A stretch of 64,000 bases of DNA, from positions 124,001 to 188,000 of the forward strand of contig JAVEWJ010000001.1 of assembly GCA_034004605.1 (NCBI GenBank), read 5' to 3'. This stretch comes from JAVEWJ01 sp034004605 (GTDB taxonomy: Bacteria > Patescibacteriota > Gracilibacteria > UBA1369 > LOWO2-01-FULL-3). Both the position numbers and the translations under genes were made by a program. The notes below the pieces were generated by a model. That model saw only the letters and a program-made list of their open reading frames with translations, did not search any database and was not told where the DNA came from. Of this stretch, positions 8,143 through 15,620 are shown one piece after another; the first letter of the stretch is position 1, and every line of letters starts with the position of its first letter.

Positions 8143-8967
8143 CTACTTTCGATCCAAAATTATTTTACTTGGCATTTTAATTTTCATTCCCAAATTCCTC
8201 TCAATAAAAGATTTCATCGAAGCAGGGGAGTCAGTTGTCTCAAAAAGCCTTGACCTGTTCTTCGTAAGTTTACTTTCAATTTCCGGATGTCTTAGAAGAT
8301 AATCTTTTAAGCTTAGCGCGGTGATTTCTCCGGCCTCGTGTATTTTTACCTTTTTCCCCATAATCCTTCTGAAATCGTCTTCCATGAATTTATAGTGCGT
8401 ACAGGCAAGTACCAGGTGTTCTACATTCGCACTCTTAATCGATCTCAAATATTTTTTAAGTATCCGGAAAGCATCAGGAGTCTTATGCCACCCTTCTTCA
8501 ATCAAAGGCACAAGCAGGGGACAGGCCTTTTCGCATAACTTAATACTCGGATTTATGCTTAAAATTTCTCTCGAATAGGCCTCCGAATTTATGGTTGCGC
8601 GAGTTCCCACAAGACCCACTCTTGCGCCGTTTGGCAAAGATGCAATCTCCTCAGCAACCGGAATTATCACGCCTAAAATCTTCCTTTCCTTTTCTTCTTT
8701 TCCGTTTAAAAATTCTTCCTGTAGAGTTCTAAGAGCCACAGAAGAAGCTGTATTGCATGCAAAAACAATCAATTTAGCCCCACGATTAAAAAGATACTGC
8801 ACAGCCTCTCTCGAATATTTAAGAATTGTTTCGGGGCTATGGTTGCCGTATGGAGCTCTGGCATTATCGCCCAGATAAAGATAATCGTAATCGGGCAGTT
8901 CCCTTAAGATAGGCTTAAGTACTGTAAGACCGCCAAATCCGGAATCAAAAAGCGCAATCATAATCAT
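8143..8967 (-). CDS. murI: Glutamate racemase
   Basis: Interconverts L- and D-glutamate for peptidoglycan synthesis in the cytoplasm. 274 residues, normal length. The N-terminal ALFDSGFGGLTVLK and YLGDNARAPYG motifs are present. The two catalytic cysteines sit in VFACNTASS (Cys71) and LVLACTHYKF (Cys189). Two ATG starts two codons apart (8967 and 8961) are possible. The TAG stop is part of the array's terminal GTAGACA motif, so the array abuts or has overwritten the gene's original 3' end; the C-terminal MPSKIILDRK tail should be compared with relatives. Confidence 0.94.
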   Translation of the reverse strand: MIMIALFDSGFGGLTVLKPILRELPDYDYLYLGDNARAPYGNHSPETILKYSREAVQYLFNRGAKLIVFACNTASSVALRTLQEEFLNGKEEKERKILGVIIPVAEEIASLPNGARVGLVGTRATINSEAYSREILSINPSIKLCEKACPLLVPLIEEGWHKTPDAFRILKKYLRSIKSANVEHLVLACTHYKFMEDDFRRIMGKKVKIHEAGEITALSLKDYLLRHPEIESKLTKNRSRLFETTDSPASMKSFIERNLGMKIKMPSKIILDRK

Positions 8968-9045
8968 GAATTATTTTTCTTTTTTTATCTCTTTTTTTGC
9001 TTTTTTAAAAGTCTTTTATTAATATTGGGCCATAATGAAAGAATA

Positions 9046-9762
9046 ATGAAGAATATTAGGATTATTTCGCTTTTATTTTCGGGGCTTATTCTCGGTTTTT
9101 TCATTGTGGTTCAATTTTCAACCCCAAAGGCAATATTACTAAATTCTTCGATTGACGAAATAAATGCCAAAGAAAGCCTTCTTTCCGAATTTATCCAAGA
9201 ACAATCCTATCTACTAAACAGGACCCGTGATCTTCGCGAGAAAATCGAAGAAAAACAAATCGAAATCGCAGAGCAGACCGAGGATTACAATTTGAATTTT
9301 CTGGAAGACTTGAAGAAGGTTAGTGGACTTAAAAGCATTAATGGACAGGGGATTGAGATAACCTTCTCAGACAGTTCCGGTTCAAAAAGGTCGGAGGATT
9401 TTTCCGATGCAAACGGTCTTGTGCTTGCATCGGACCTTAGGGATATTATCAACGCTCTTCTTGCAGGCCAAGCTGATGCGATCTCCATAAACAACCAAAG
9501 AATCGTTTCCGGTAGCGTAATTTCGAGCGTAGGAAATACTATTTTAATAAATAACATTCACAGTTCTTCTCCGTTTATAATTAAGGCAGTGGGGAATCCA
9601 CAGGCTATGCTTTCAGGTCTTCAAAACAAATACCTTCTTTCAAATTTGTTTTTACGAATAGAAAACCAAGGGCTTAAATTTATCGTTCAAGTAAACGACG
9701 AAGTATATATCGCGCCTTACAACGGCGACTTAAAAGTAAATCATATTAATCTTGTCGAATGA
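9046..9762 (+). CDS. DUF881 family membrane protein (first of pair)
   Basis: 238 residues from ATG 9046; a TTG at 9025 would add seven residues and is less likely. An N-terminal TM helix (ISLLFSGLILGFFIVVQF) precedes a coiled coil (about 35-80) and the DUF881 domain. Domain markers are INGQGIEITFSDSS, DLRDIINALLAGQADAISINNQRI, VGNTILINN and PFIIKAVG. DUF881 proteins (B. subtilis YlxW/YlxX) are often encoded near cell-division genes; their biochemical role is unclear. It overlaps the second DUF881 gene by ATGA. Extracytoplasmic domain placement is inferred from the single anchor. Confidence 0.88.
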   Translation: MKNIRIISLLFSGLILGFFIVVQFSTPKAILLNSSIDEINAKESLLSEFIQEQSYLLNRTRDLREKIEEKQIEIAEQTEDYNLNFLEDLKKVSGLKSINGQGIEITFSDSSGSKRSEDFSDANGLVLASDLRDIINALLAGQADAISINNQRIVSGSVISSVGNTILINNIHSSSPFIIKAVGNPQAMLSGLQNKYLLSNLFLRIENQGLKFIVQVNDEVYIAPYNGDLKVNHINLVE

Positions 9763-10382
9763 ACCTGAAAAAGAAAGAAATATTGCTTTTTTTCGGCGCC
9801 TTACTGGGCTTTTTGTTTGTAACTCAAGGAAAGTCGATGTTTGATGCGAAGGAAAGCCTGATTAGAGATTCGGGATCCAGCGTTTTTCAAGAGATAAAAA
9901 TATTGAAGGATAAGAACAAGTCTTTGAGCAAAGAGGTGGAGTCGTTAAATAAAAACTTAAGCGACCTATCGGATCAAGATCTCGCAGTGGAAGCCATAAA
10001 GCAAGATATCGAAAAGTTTAAAAAGCTGAGTGGGAAATATCCGATTTTTGGAAGCGGTGTAGAGGTGATAATTAGCGCACAGGTTCAGGTGCCGTTTATT
10101 ATCGATTTGGTTAACGAGCTTTATAATTCGGGAGCTTTCGCCGTGGCCATTAACGGTATTAGGCTAAGCAACACAACAGGAGGCATCGATATTATGCCAA
10201 ACGGTCAACTTTTTATTGATAGCTTCGTTCTTTCGAGTCCATATAAAATAAGTGCACTCGGCGAAAGTAAAACAATCACGGATTTATTGTATATGAGTGG
10301 TGGAATTGTAGACAGGATAACAAGAACAAATCCCGGAATAGATATTATTGTTCAAAGCAAAGATATAATTCAGATGAACTGA
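9759..10382 (+). CDS. DUF881 family membrane protein (second of pair)
   Basis: 207 residues, with an ATGA overlap onto the preceding paralogue, so translation is probably coupled. One N-terminal TM helix (ILLFFGALLGFLFVTQ), a heptad-rich segment (about 45-85), then a DUF881 core (FGSGVEVIISA, IDLVNELYNSGAFAVAINGIRL, FVLSSPYKISALG). The two proteins may heterodimerise through the coiled coils, which is inference. The stop TGA directly abuts the stop of the convergent HTH-TM gene with no spacer. Confidence 0.85.
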   Translation: MNLKKKEILLFFGALLGFLFVTQGKSMFDAKESLIRDSGSSVFQEIKILKDKNKSLSKEVESLNKNLSDLSDQDLAVEAIKQDIEKFKKLSGKYPIFGSGVEVIISAQVQVPFIIDLVNELYNSGAFAVAINGIRLSNTTGGIDIMPNGQLFIDSFVLSSPYKISALGESKTITDLLYMSGGIVDRITRTNPGIDIIVQSKDIIQMN

Positions 10383-11033
10383 TTATTTGAAAAAGGCGAA
10401 ATAAATCCAAACAGGCTGAAAGGCTAAAATGGCCAAGAAAAGGATTAAAAAAAAGGTCTTTTTTATTTTTTCAAGACGAAGACTTCTTTCGTACTCCGTC
10501 TTAGAAAAACGCACTTCGCTAATTTGAGCCATAAGGGCTCGTTCTTTGTTTTGCTGGAATTCGATATTTTCTTTGAGTTGTTTTTTCAAATCCTCGATTT
10601 CGGGGTTGTCGTAAAAAATATTTTTTTCCTCGGAAATTATTTTTTGCCCCATATTTGACGGGGCGTCAACTTCCTCAGTGTCAGAGTGGACAATTTCGAC
10701 ATTTTGTCTATAGACATTTTCGGATTTTTGTCTATAGACAACTTTTTCTTCATTTTGGCTTTTTGAAGCACCTAAATCTGGCGTTTTTGTGTAGACAATT
10801 TCGGCATTTTGTCTATAGACATTTTCGGGGACTTTCGGTGTAGACAAATTTGTATATTTTCTCGTTTTTTTATTTGAAAAATTTCTAATTTCGTCCATGT
10901 TTAAATAGACCCTGCCTTCTACTTCCTTTGAGGATATTTTTTTCCCCTTAAGGTATCTATCCAGAGTTCTCACCGATAATTTTAATATTTTAGCGGCGTC
11001 TTGCCTGCTTATTGTGTAGCTGTTTTCCTCCAT
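10383..11033 (-). CDS. HTH DNA-binding protein with C-terminal membrane anchor
   Basis: 216 residues from ATG 11033; a TTG at 11045 would add four. Residues about 6-55 form a MerR/excisionase-type helix-turn-helix (TISRQDAAKILKLSVRTLDRYL, then a KEVEGRVYLNMDEI wing). A polar linker (about 58-135) contains recurring VYRQ peptides. A coiled coil (about 145-190) leads to a C-terminal TM helix (FFLILFLAILAFQPVWIYFAFF) ending in Lys. A soluble N-terminal DNA-binding domain tethered to the membrane is the simplest topology. The linker DNA carries six copies of the array's TTGTCTA motif. Candidate binder of the 6.4-8.1 kb array. The promoter also overlaps a TAGAC/GTCT motif, so autoregulation is possible. 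No named family is recognised for the full architecture. Confidence 0.82.
   Translation of the reverse strand: MEENSYTISRQDAAKILKLSVRTLDRYLKGKKISSKEVEGRVYLNMDEIRNFSNKKTRKYTNLSTPKVPENVYRQNAEIVYTKTPDLGASKSQNEEKVVYRQKSENVYRQNVEIVHSDTEEVDAPSNMGQKIISEEKNIFYDNPEIEDLKKQLKENIEFQQNKERALMAQISEVRFSKTEYERSLRLEKIKKTFFLILFLAILAFQPVWIYFAFFK
10684..10846. promoter_or_regulatory. Cluster of array-type motifs inside the HTH-TM gene
   Basis: Within 163 bp lie three perfect TGTCTATAGACA palindromes (10705-10716, 10729-10740, 10810-10821), two GTAGACA motifs (10791-10797, 10840-10846) and one GTGGACA (10684-10690). Most are read as VYRQ or IVYT/IVHS. The copy at 10840 is read in a different phase (NLSTP), so the DNA motif rather than one peptide appears to be what recurs. 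Possible intragenic operators or binding sites; binding is untested. Confidence 0.7.
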
Positions 11034-11067
11034 TTGATTAGTCAAATCAATCCGATTTTCCTCTTGG

Positions 11068-11096
11068 ATAATAGCCTTAAAAGAAAAGACAGTCTA
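11068..11096 (-). promoter_or_regulatory. Predicted promoter of the HTH-TM gene
   Basis: On the minus strand TAGACT (complement of 11091-11096), a 17-base spacer, then TATTAT (complement of 11068-11073). The -35 overlaps TAGACTGTCT, which holds fragments of the array motif, consistent with autoregulation by the encoded HTH protein (inference). Confidence 0.55.
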
Positions 11097-11190
11097 GCCA
11101 TATTCGAAAAAGGTTTTACTATTTAAAGAAAAATATTTTTTTATGATTTAAATCAAGTATAATGCTTTTTGATTTAAACCTCATTCACAA

Positions 11191-13245
11191 ATGTCGATAA
11201 AGAGCAAAATATGCTTATTTTCCTTAATGTTTCCTCTTCTTTCACAAAATCTTTTGGCATATTTCGGTAGCGAAAATATATATATAAATGGTAATGAAGA
11301 TGTGCTTCGGATTTTCGATCCTTCTTCGGGGGATTTGTTCTCATCGGATTTTGCGGTGGGTGATTTCAACGGAGACAATGTGGATGATTTGGCAGTGAGT
11401 TCTCCTTATGCTTCCAGTAATCTTCAAGAGTGGAATGGGAAAGTGTCCATTTATTTCGGAGGCGGTGATAATTTGGAGGAAGGCGACTTAGTGTTGTATG
11501 GAAAAAATTCGGGTGATTTAAGTGGAATTTCTCTTGCCGGAGGCGATATAAATGGAGATGGCATCGATGACTTGGTTATTGGTTCTCACAACGCCTTGAT
11601 TGATGGAAAAAGAAAAGGGAAAGTGTCGATATTTTATGGAAAAACGAATTTCGACAAGGCAAACTATATAATTGAAGAGTCTCCTTATGTCAGTGAAATT
11701 TTCGGTAACGGTGAAGACTTCGATTTCGGTCTTTCTCTTTGCATATCGGATGTAAACGGAGACAGTGTAAAAGAGCTTTTGGTGGGTGCACCCTCCGAGA
11801 AAAACGGGGAAATAAATTTGAGTGGCGCTTTGTATGTCTACTATACTGATAAGGCCCCTTTAATAGATAATTTCACAAAAATTTCGGGACTTTCGCAGGG
11901 CGGAAAATTCGCATCGGAAATTTCCGCAGGAGATATCGATGGCGATGGACTAAATGAAATTTTTATTTCGGCTTACAGGGAAGACTTGGAATCGAATTTT
12001 GAAGCTGGAAAAGTTTATGTATACAAAGCAAACGGACTTTATTCAGGGGTTTTCGACAAAGTGGATTATTCTTTTTCGGGTCAAAAAGATTATGGATGGT
12101 TTGGTTTTCAATCCGAAGTTTCTGATTTTAATATGGACGGAATCGAGGATTTAATTGTCTCCAGTTTTCCTTTTGCAGCAAAAGACCGAACGGGTCAGGT
12201 TTTCGTATTTTTTGGGGAAAAAGATTTGTTTTTGAAAACCGAAAAATATCCGGACGCAGTTTTTTCTAAAAATATTTCCGGAAATGTATTGGGAGCTTCT
12301 CTTTGGGTTGGCAGTCTTTTTGGTGATGGCAAGGCTCAAATAATTGCTGGCGCGCCCGGAATCGGTTATCCGAAAAGTGAAGATAGCGGTGTTGCTTTTG
12401 TGATTGATATTGAAGGTAAATTTATGACCATTTACGGAGAAAATGCCGATGATTGGTTTGGATATCGAGTTTCTTCACTCGACTTTAACAAGGATGGATT
12501 TATGGATATCGTTGCGGGTGCGAAATATGCGGACTTTGACGGCGGTGTAAACAGCGGAAAAGCCTTCGTGGTTTTCGGTTCAGAAAACGGCTTTGTGACA
12601 AAATTACACGAATCCTCCGAAGATGCTTTGGACAATGGAGTTTCAAGGGGCGAAATGGTATATATTCTTGCCAATGAATTTAATTTAAAAGAAAAAAACA
12701 GCGCTCTTATTTCGAGTTGTATGGACTATAAGGAGTTTTGTTTTTTTGATTTTATGGCGAGAAGCAATTTTTCAGGAATCAGCCTTGATCCGGATTTGAT
12801 TTTGTATCCGGATAATTTGCCGGGAAACAAATATTATGAAGAGATAAATGTGGCTACAATACTAGGTCTTGTGAACGGTTTTATTGATGAGCCCGATAGC
12901 CCTTTCAAACCGGATACGAAGGTTAGCAGAATTCATGCCATGAAGGTATTACTCGGAGCGGCCGGTTTAATGGACTTCAAATATAAGTTTGAACTTGAAC
13001 ATTCTTTCGGGTCGCTTGAAGCACTATTAAACCAAAGCAGTTATTTTAGAGATGTGAGTGCGAAAATTTCCCATATGTGGTGGTATCCCCGGTATTTGAA
13101 TTTCGCTTATGAAGCGGGCATCGTGGAAAAATCCGAAGACTTTAGGCCGGATGAACTAATCACTTTATCCGAGCTTAATGATATGATAGAAAAGACAAAG
13201 GAATATCTAACCCTTAAGAATGCCGGTACGCAAACTGAGCCATGA
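11191..13245 (+). CDS. Secreted FG-GAP repeat protein with SLH-like C-terminus
   Basis: 684 residues. A signal peptide (about 1-23, ICLFSLMFPLLSQNLLAY) is followed by about seven FG-GAP/integrin-alpha-type beta-propeller blades (about 45-450). The blades show repeated calcium-loop motifs such as DFNGDNVDDLAVSSP, DINGDGIDDLVIGS, DIDGDGLNEIFISA and DFNKDGFMDIVAGA. The C-terminal 140 residues hold SLH-like units (ATILGLVNGFIDEPDSPFKPDTKVSRIHAMKVL and a FRDVSAKISHMWWYPRYLNFAYEAGIV segment) that would anchor it to the cell wall. An adhesin-like surface role is inferred. A TATAAT at 11158-11163 lies upstream. The 3' end overlaps the trmH-like gene by 26 bases. Confidence 0.85.
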   Translation: MSIKSKICLFSLMFPLLSQNLLAYFGSENIYINGNEDVLRIFDPSSGDLFSSDFAVGDFNGDNVDDLAVSSPYASSNLQEWNGKVSIYFGGGDNLEEGDLVLYGKNSGDLSGISLAGGDINGDGIDDLVIGSHNALIDGKRKGKVSIFYGKTNFDKANYIIEESPYVSEIFGNGEDFDFGLSLCISDVNGDSVKELLVGAPSEKNGEINLSGALYVYYTDKAPLIDNFTKISGLSQGGKFASEISAGDIDGDGLNEIFISAYREDLESNFEAGKVYVYKANGLYSGVFDKVDYSFSGQKDYGWFGFQSEVSDFNMDGIEDLIVSSFPFAAKDRTGQVFVFFGEKDLFLKTEKYPDAVFSKNISGNVLGASLWVGSLFGDGKAQIIAGAPGIGYPKSEDSGVAFVIDIEGKFMTIYGENADDWFGYRVSSLDFNKDGFMDIVAGAKYADFDGGVNSGKAFVVFGSENGFVTKLHESSEDALDNGVSRGEMVYILANEFNLKEKNSALISSCMDYKEFCFFDFMARSNFSGISLDPDLILYPDNLPGNKYYEEINVATILGLVNGFIDEPDSPFKPDTKVSRIHAMKVLLGAAGLMDFKYKFELEHSFGSLEALLNQSSYFRDVSAKISHMWWYPRYLNFAYEAGIVEKSEDFRPDELITLSELNDMIEKTKEYLTLKNAGTQTEP

Positions 13246-13756
13246 AGAGATTCTAAAAACGAAGCCCTCAGTCCTTGAAGTTCAAAAAAAGAAGAAAAAC
13301 AATATTTATGCGCTTCTGGATAATATAAGAAGTCTTTATAATGTGGGTGCAATCTTCAGAACATCCGATGCGGTACAGCTAAAAAAGCTTTTTTTATGCG
13401 GAATAACGGGAACACCGCCAAGGCCGGAAATAGAAAAGACCGCTCTTGGAGCGACACAAGTCGTGGACTTTGAATATGAAAAAAATCCAATAACTGTAAT
13501 TCAAAAACTTAAGAAAAAAGGAGTTAAGATTGTGGCAATTGAGCTTTGCAAAGAATCGAAAGATTTTCGAAAAATGAAAATCGAAGGCGAAACTTGTTTT
13601 GTTTTCGGGCATGAAGTCTTTGGAGTAAATGACGAAATTTTGAAATATTGCGATGAGTCGTATCATATTCCAATGGGTGGAAGAGCGAATTCACTTAATG
13701 TTGCGACATGTTTTGGTGTTATAATGTTTGAGGTATTAAAAAAATTAAAAAAATGA
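13220..13756 (+). CDS. SpoU/TrmH family RNA 2'-O-methyltransferase
   Basis: 178 residues of the SPOUT fold without an N-terminal substrate-binding domain. SPOU motif 1 is SLYNVGAIFRTSDAV, motif 2 VFGHEVFGV and motif 3 IPMGGRANSLNVATC, which together build the knotted SAM site. The target (tRNA Gm18 or an rRNA ribose) cannot be told from sequence. It starts inside the end of the FG-GAP gene and overlaps the next gene by four bases, so the run to ybeY looks like one operon. Confidence 0.9.
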   Translation: MPVRKLSHEEILKTKPSVLEVQKKKKNNIYALLDNIRSLYNVGAIFRTSDAVQLKKLFLCGITGTPPRPEIEKTALGATQVVDFEYEKNPITVIQKLKKKGVKIVAIELCKESKDFRKMKIEGETCFVFGHEVFGVNDEILKYCDESYHIPMGGRANSLNVATCFGVIMFEVLKKLKK

Positions 13757-14724
13757 AAATCTGGAAAATTACTTTTTTGTCTTTAGCTCTACTTCTTTTG
13801 ATTTTGATTTGGATTTTTGTTTTCGGAATAAACTCAAATCAGCCAGGACAGTTTTTCAATAAAAATTCCAATGCGATTTGGATAGAACACAAATGGGTGG
13901 AAGAGGATATTTCGGAAAAGGAAATTTCGGACCTTGTTTTTAAGCTTTCGGAGTATCAATTTGATACGGTTTTTGTGCATAGTGGCCCACTTAAAGCCGA
14001 TGGGACCATTGATGAACAGACATACAAAAATGCGGAAAGGTTTCTTACTTTGGCAAGAAAATACAACGAGGAAATCAAATACCAGGCTTGGCTGGGCCAA
14101 GTGCGGTCAAATATTGATTTGTCGGATCCTTTTGTGAGAGGAAATATCGTGGATCAGGCTGTGATTCTTACAAAAATGATAGGATTTGACGGTGTACACT
14201 ATGATATTGAGCCTGTGTGGGATGGTGATCTGGATTTTATTTCCCTTCTGAAAGAAACAAAGGAAGTTCTTAAAGATGAGAAAATTATTTCAGTGGCGCT
14301 TGCGGAATTTATCCCTACCTATGTGATAAAAACACTTGGAAATTTTTACGAATTTGAGAATTACAATTCCGAAACGAATTATAAAAATGTTGGGGAGTAT
14401 GCTGATCAAATAGTGGTTATGGTCTATGATACGAGCATTTCAAAAAGTTGGTTATACAGATTTTTGGTAAAAGAACAGTGTATTTGGGTAAGCCGACTTT
14501 ACAAAAACAAAGATGTTTTTATCGCTATTCCTTCTTATGACGAGGTGACAGAGGCTTTTGATCCGCAAATTGAAAACATAGAAAACGGGCTTAGGGGAAT
14601 CATTTCCGGCCTTAATAATTTTCGTTCCAGGGAGAGAAACTTCAAAGGAGTCGCGATTTATGCATATTGGACTACAAGCGAAGAAGAATTTGAAACATAT
14701 AAAAACCTTTGGGTAAAAAAATGA
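13753..14724 (+). CDS. Membrane-anchored GH18-like TIM-barrel protein
   Basis: 323 residues. An N-terminal TM/signal anchor (about 5-25) is followed by a TIM-barrel-like domain. FDGVHYDIEP near residues 153-162 resembles the GH18 active-site strand DGxDxDxE, keeping the final Asp and Glu but with His in place of the middle Asp. IVVMVYDTS and GVAIYAYWTT resemble later barrel strands. A wall-glycan or polysaccharide hydrolase outside the membrane is the best guess; it could also be a non-catalytic relative. Overlaps neighbours by ATGA on both sides. Confidence 0.7.
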   Translation: MKIWKITFLSLALLLLILIWIFVFGINSNQPGQFFNKNSNAIWIEHKWVEEDISEKEISDLVFKLSEYQFDTVFVHSGPLKADGTIDEQTYKNAERFLTLARKYNEEIKYQAWLGQVRSNIDLSDPFVRGNIVDQAVILTKMIGFDGVHYDIEPVWDGDLDFISLLKETKEVLKDEKIISVALAEFIPTYVIKTLGNFYEFENYNSETNYKNVGEYADQIVVMVYDTSISKSWLYRFLVKEQCIWVSRLYKNKDVFIAIPSYDEVTEAFDPQIENIENGLRGIISGLNNFRSRERNFKGVAIYAYWTTSEEEFETYKNLWVKK

Positions 14725-15185
14725 TAAAACTTGAGCTTATAAAAAATGTACGGTCGAACTGCAAAAAGGAAGATTTTGTATCGATAATCAGAAAATATTT
14801 TCTTTTGGACCGAACAAGGTGCGAGAAATTTATGGAAGGGAAAAACGGAAAAATTACAGTCGTGCTCTTGGACGACGATGAAATTCAAAGATATAATAGA
14901 GATATTCGTGGCAAAGACAAGCCTACGGATGTTCTTACTTTTGTGTATTTGGAAAAGAGTTTCGATAAACAAAACAAATTTAAAGAAATGATTTTGGGAG
15001 ATATTCTTATTTCTTTGGATACTGCGAAAATGCAATCGAAAGAGAAAAAACACACTTTAAAGAAAGAGGTATTGATTTTGTTCACGCATGGGCTACTTCA
15101 TACTTTCGGATATGATCATAATACCGATGAGGAAGAATCGGAAATGGAAAAAATGAGCGAAAAAGTGCTTGAAAAATTCAAATAA
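14721..15185 (+). CDS. ybeY: Endoribonuclease YbeY (rRNA maturation)
   Basis: 154 residues from ATG 14721, chosen because it forms ATGA with the previous stop; an upstream in-frame start at 14709 is less natural. The metal-binding signature HGLLHTFGYDH gives His123, His127 and His133, and DKPTDVLTF is the typical upstream strand. YbeY helps process 16S rRNA 3' ends and ribosome quality control. Last gene of the plus-strand operon; it converges on a minus-strand orphan. Confidence 0.92.
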   Translation: MIKLELIKNVRSNCKKEDFVSIIRKYFLLDRTRCEKFMEGKNGKITVVLLDDDEIQRYNRDIRGKDKPTDVLTFVYLEKSFDKQNKFKEMILGDILISLDTAKMQSKEKKHTLKKEVLILFTHGLLHTFGYDHNTDEEESEMEKMSEKVLEKFK

Positions 15186-15190
15186 TGTTT

Positions 15191-15562
15191 TTAGAGGAGG
15201 GCTTCCATATCAATTGCGAGCCAATCCTGCGAGAGCTCCGGTTTTTTAAATAGCTTGATTCTTACCATCGGAGTGTCGAGTTCTTCGGTGGAATAAAGCT
15301 TTCCGGATTTACTGATCCTTATTGTCTGAACTTCTCTGATTAGGCGAAAGTCGTTTTTTGCCAAATTGAAAAGGACTTCTCTGATAGTGCCGGTCTCGAT
15401 TTCGGAATTTCCCATGTCACTATACATTGGGGAGGTTTCGTCGGATATGATTTCACCGCCGGCAGATGAGACTTTTTCGAGAAGTTCTTCAAAGGCTTGA
15501 TCTTTGCCTTTTGATCTTGTGAAGTCGATTTCTTTGTGAGAAAAGGCTTTTCCTGTTCCCAT
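15191..15562 (-). CDS. Conserved-looking hypothetical protein
   Basis: 123 residues, soluble and acidic-basic mixed, with alternating strands and helices (ALFELLEKV-type helix, REVQTIRISKSGKLYS strand). No TM, signal or catalytic motif is recognised. ATG at 15562 lies divergently from the methyltransferase gene with 58 bases between, so the promoter region is shared. The stop is five bases from the ybeY stop. Reality is supported by the clean fit between flanking genes. Confidence 0.65.
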   Translation of the reverse strand: MGTGKAFSHKEIDFTRSKGKDQAFEELLEKVSSAGGEIISDETSPMYSDMGNSEIETGTIREVLFNLAKNDFRLIREVQTIRISKSGKLYSTEELDTPMVRIKLFKKPELSQDWLAIDMEALL

Positions 15563-15620
15563 GGAATTTATTGTTAGGATTTGGTAAATTTTAACACGAA
15601 TATTATGAAAACACCAATTT

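Larger units (their letters stand above)
6367..8146. repeat. TGTCTAC/GTAGACA palindrome array (gene-free)
   Basis: This 1.8-kb stretch holds no convincing gene. By hand count it has about 27 TGTCTAC and 19 GTAGACA heptamers, plus about eight one-base variants (TGTCCAC, TGCCTAC, TATCTAC, CTAGACA). Twelve head-to-head pairs of the form GTAGACA-N6-TGTCTAC, best copy GTAGACAAAATTTTGTCTAC, start at 6623, 6832, 6888, 7097, 7153, 7346, 7403, 7611, 7667, 7876, 7933 and 7989. Spacings alternate 209 and 56 bp almost exactly, apart from one 193-bp step at the junction of two blocks. The last motif (8140-8146) supplies the TAG stop of murI. The sites look like operators for a dimeric DNA-binding protein. 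Four copies of TTGTCCACA (7052, 7109, 7358, 7831) also resemble actinobacterial-type DnaA boxes. Confidence 0.93.

Noticed and set aside
6367..8146. Integron attC cassette array
   Set aside because: No cassette genes lie between repeats, no integrase is nearby, and attC core sites are not seen.
10655..10843. Plus-strand open frame opposite the HTH-TM gene with repeated FRHFVYRHF
   Set aside because: It is the reverse reading of the intragenic palindromes; the minus-strand frame has HTH, coiled coil and TM features.
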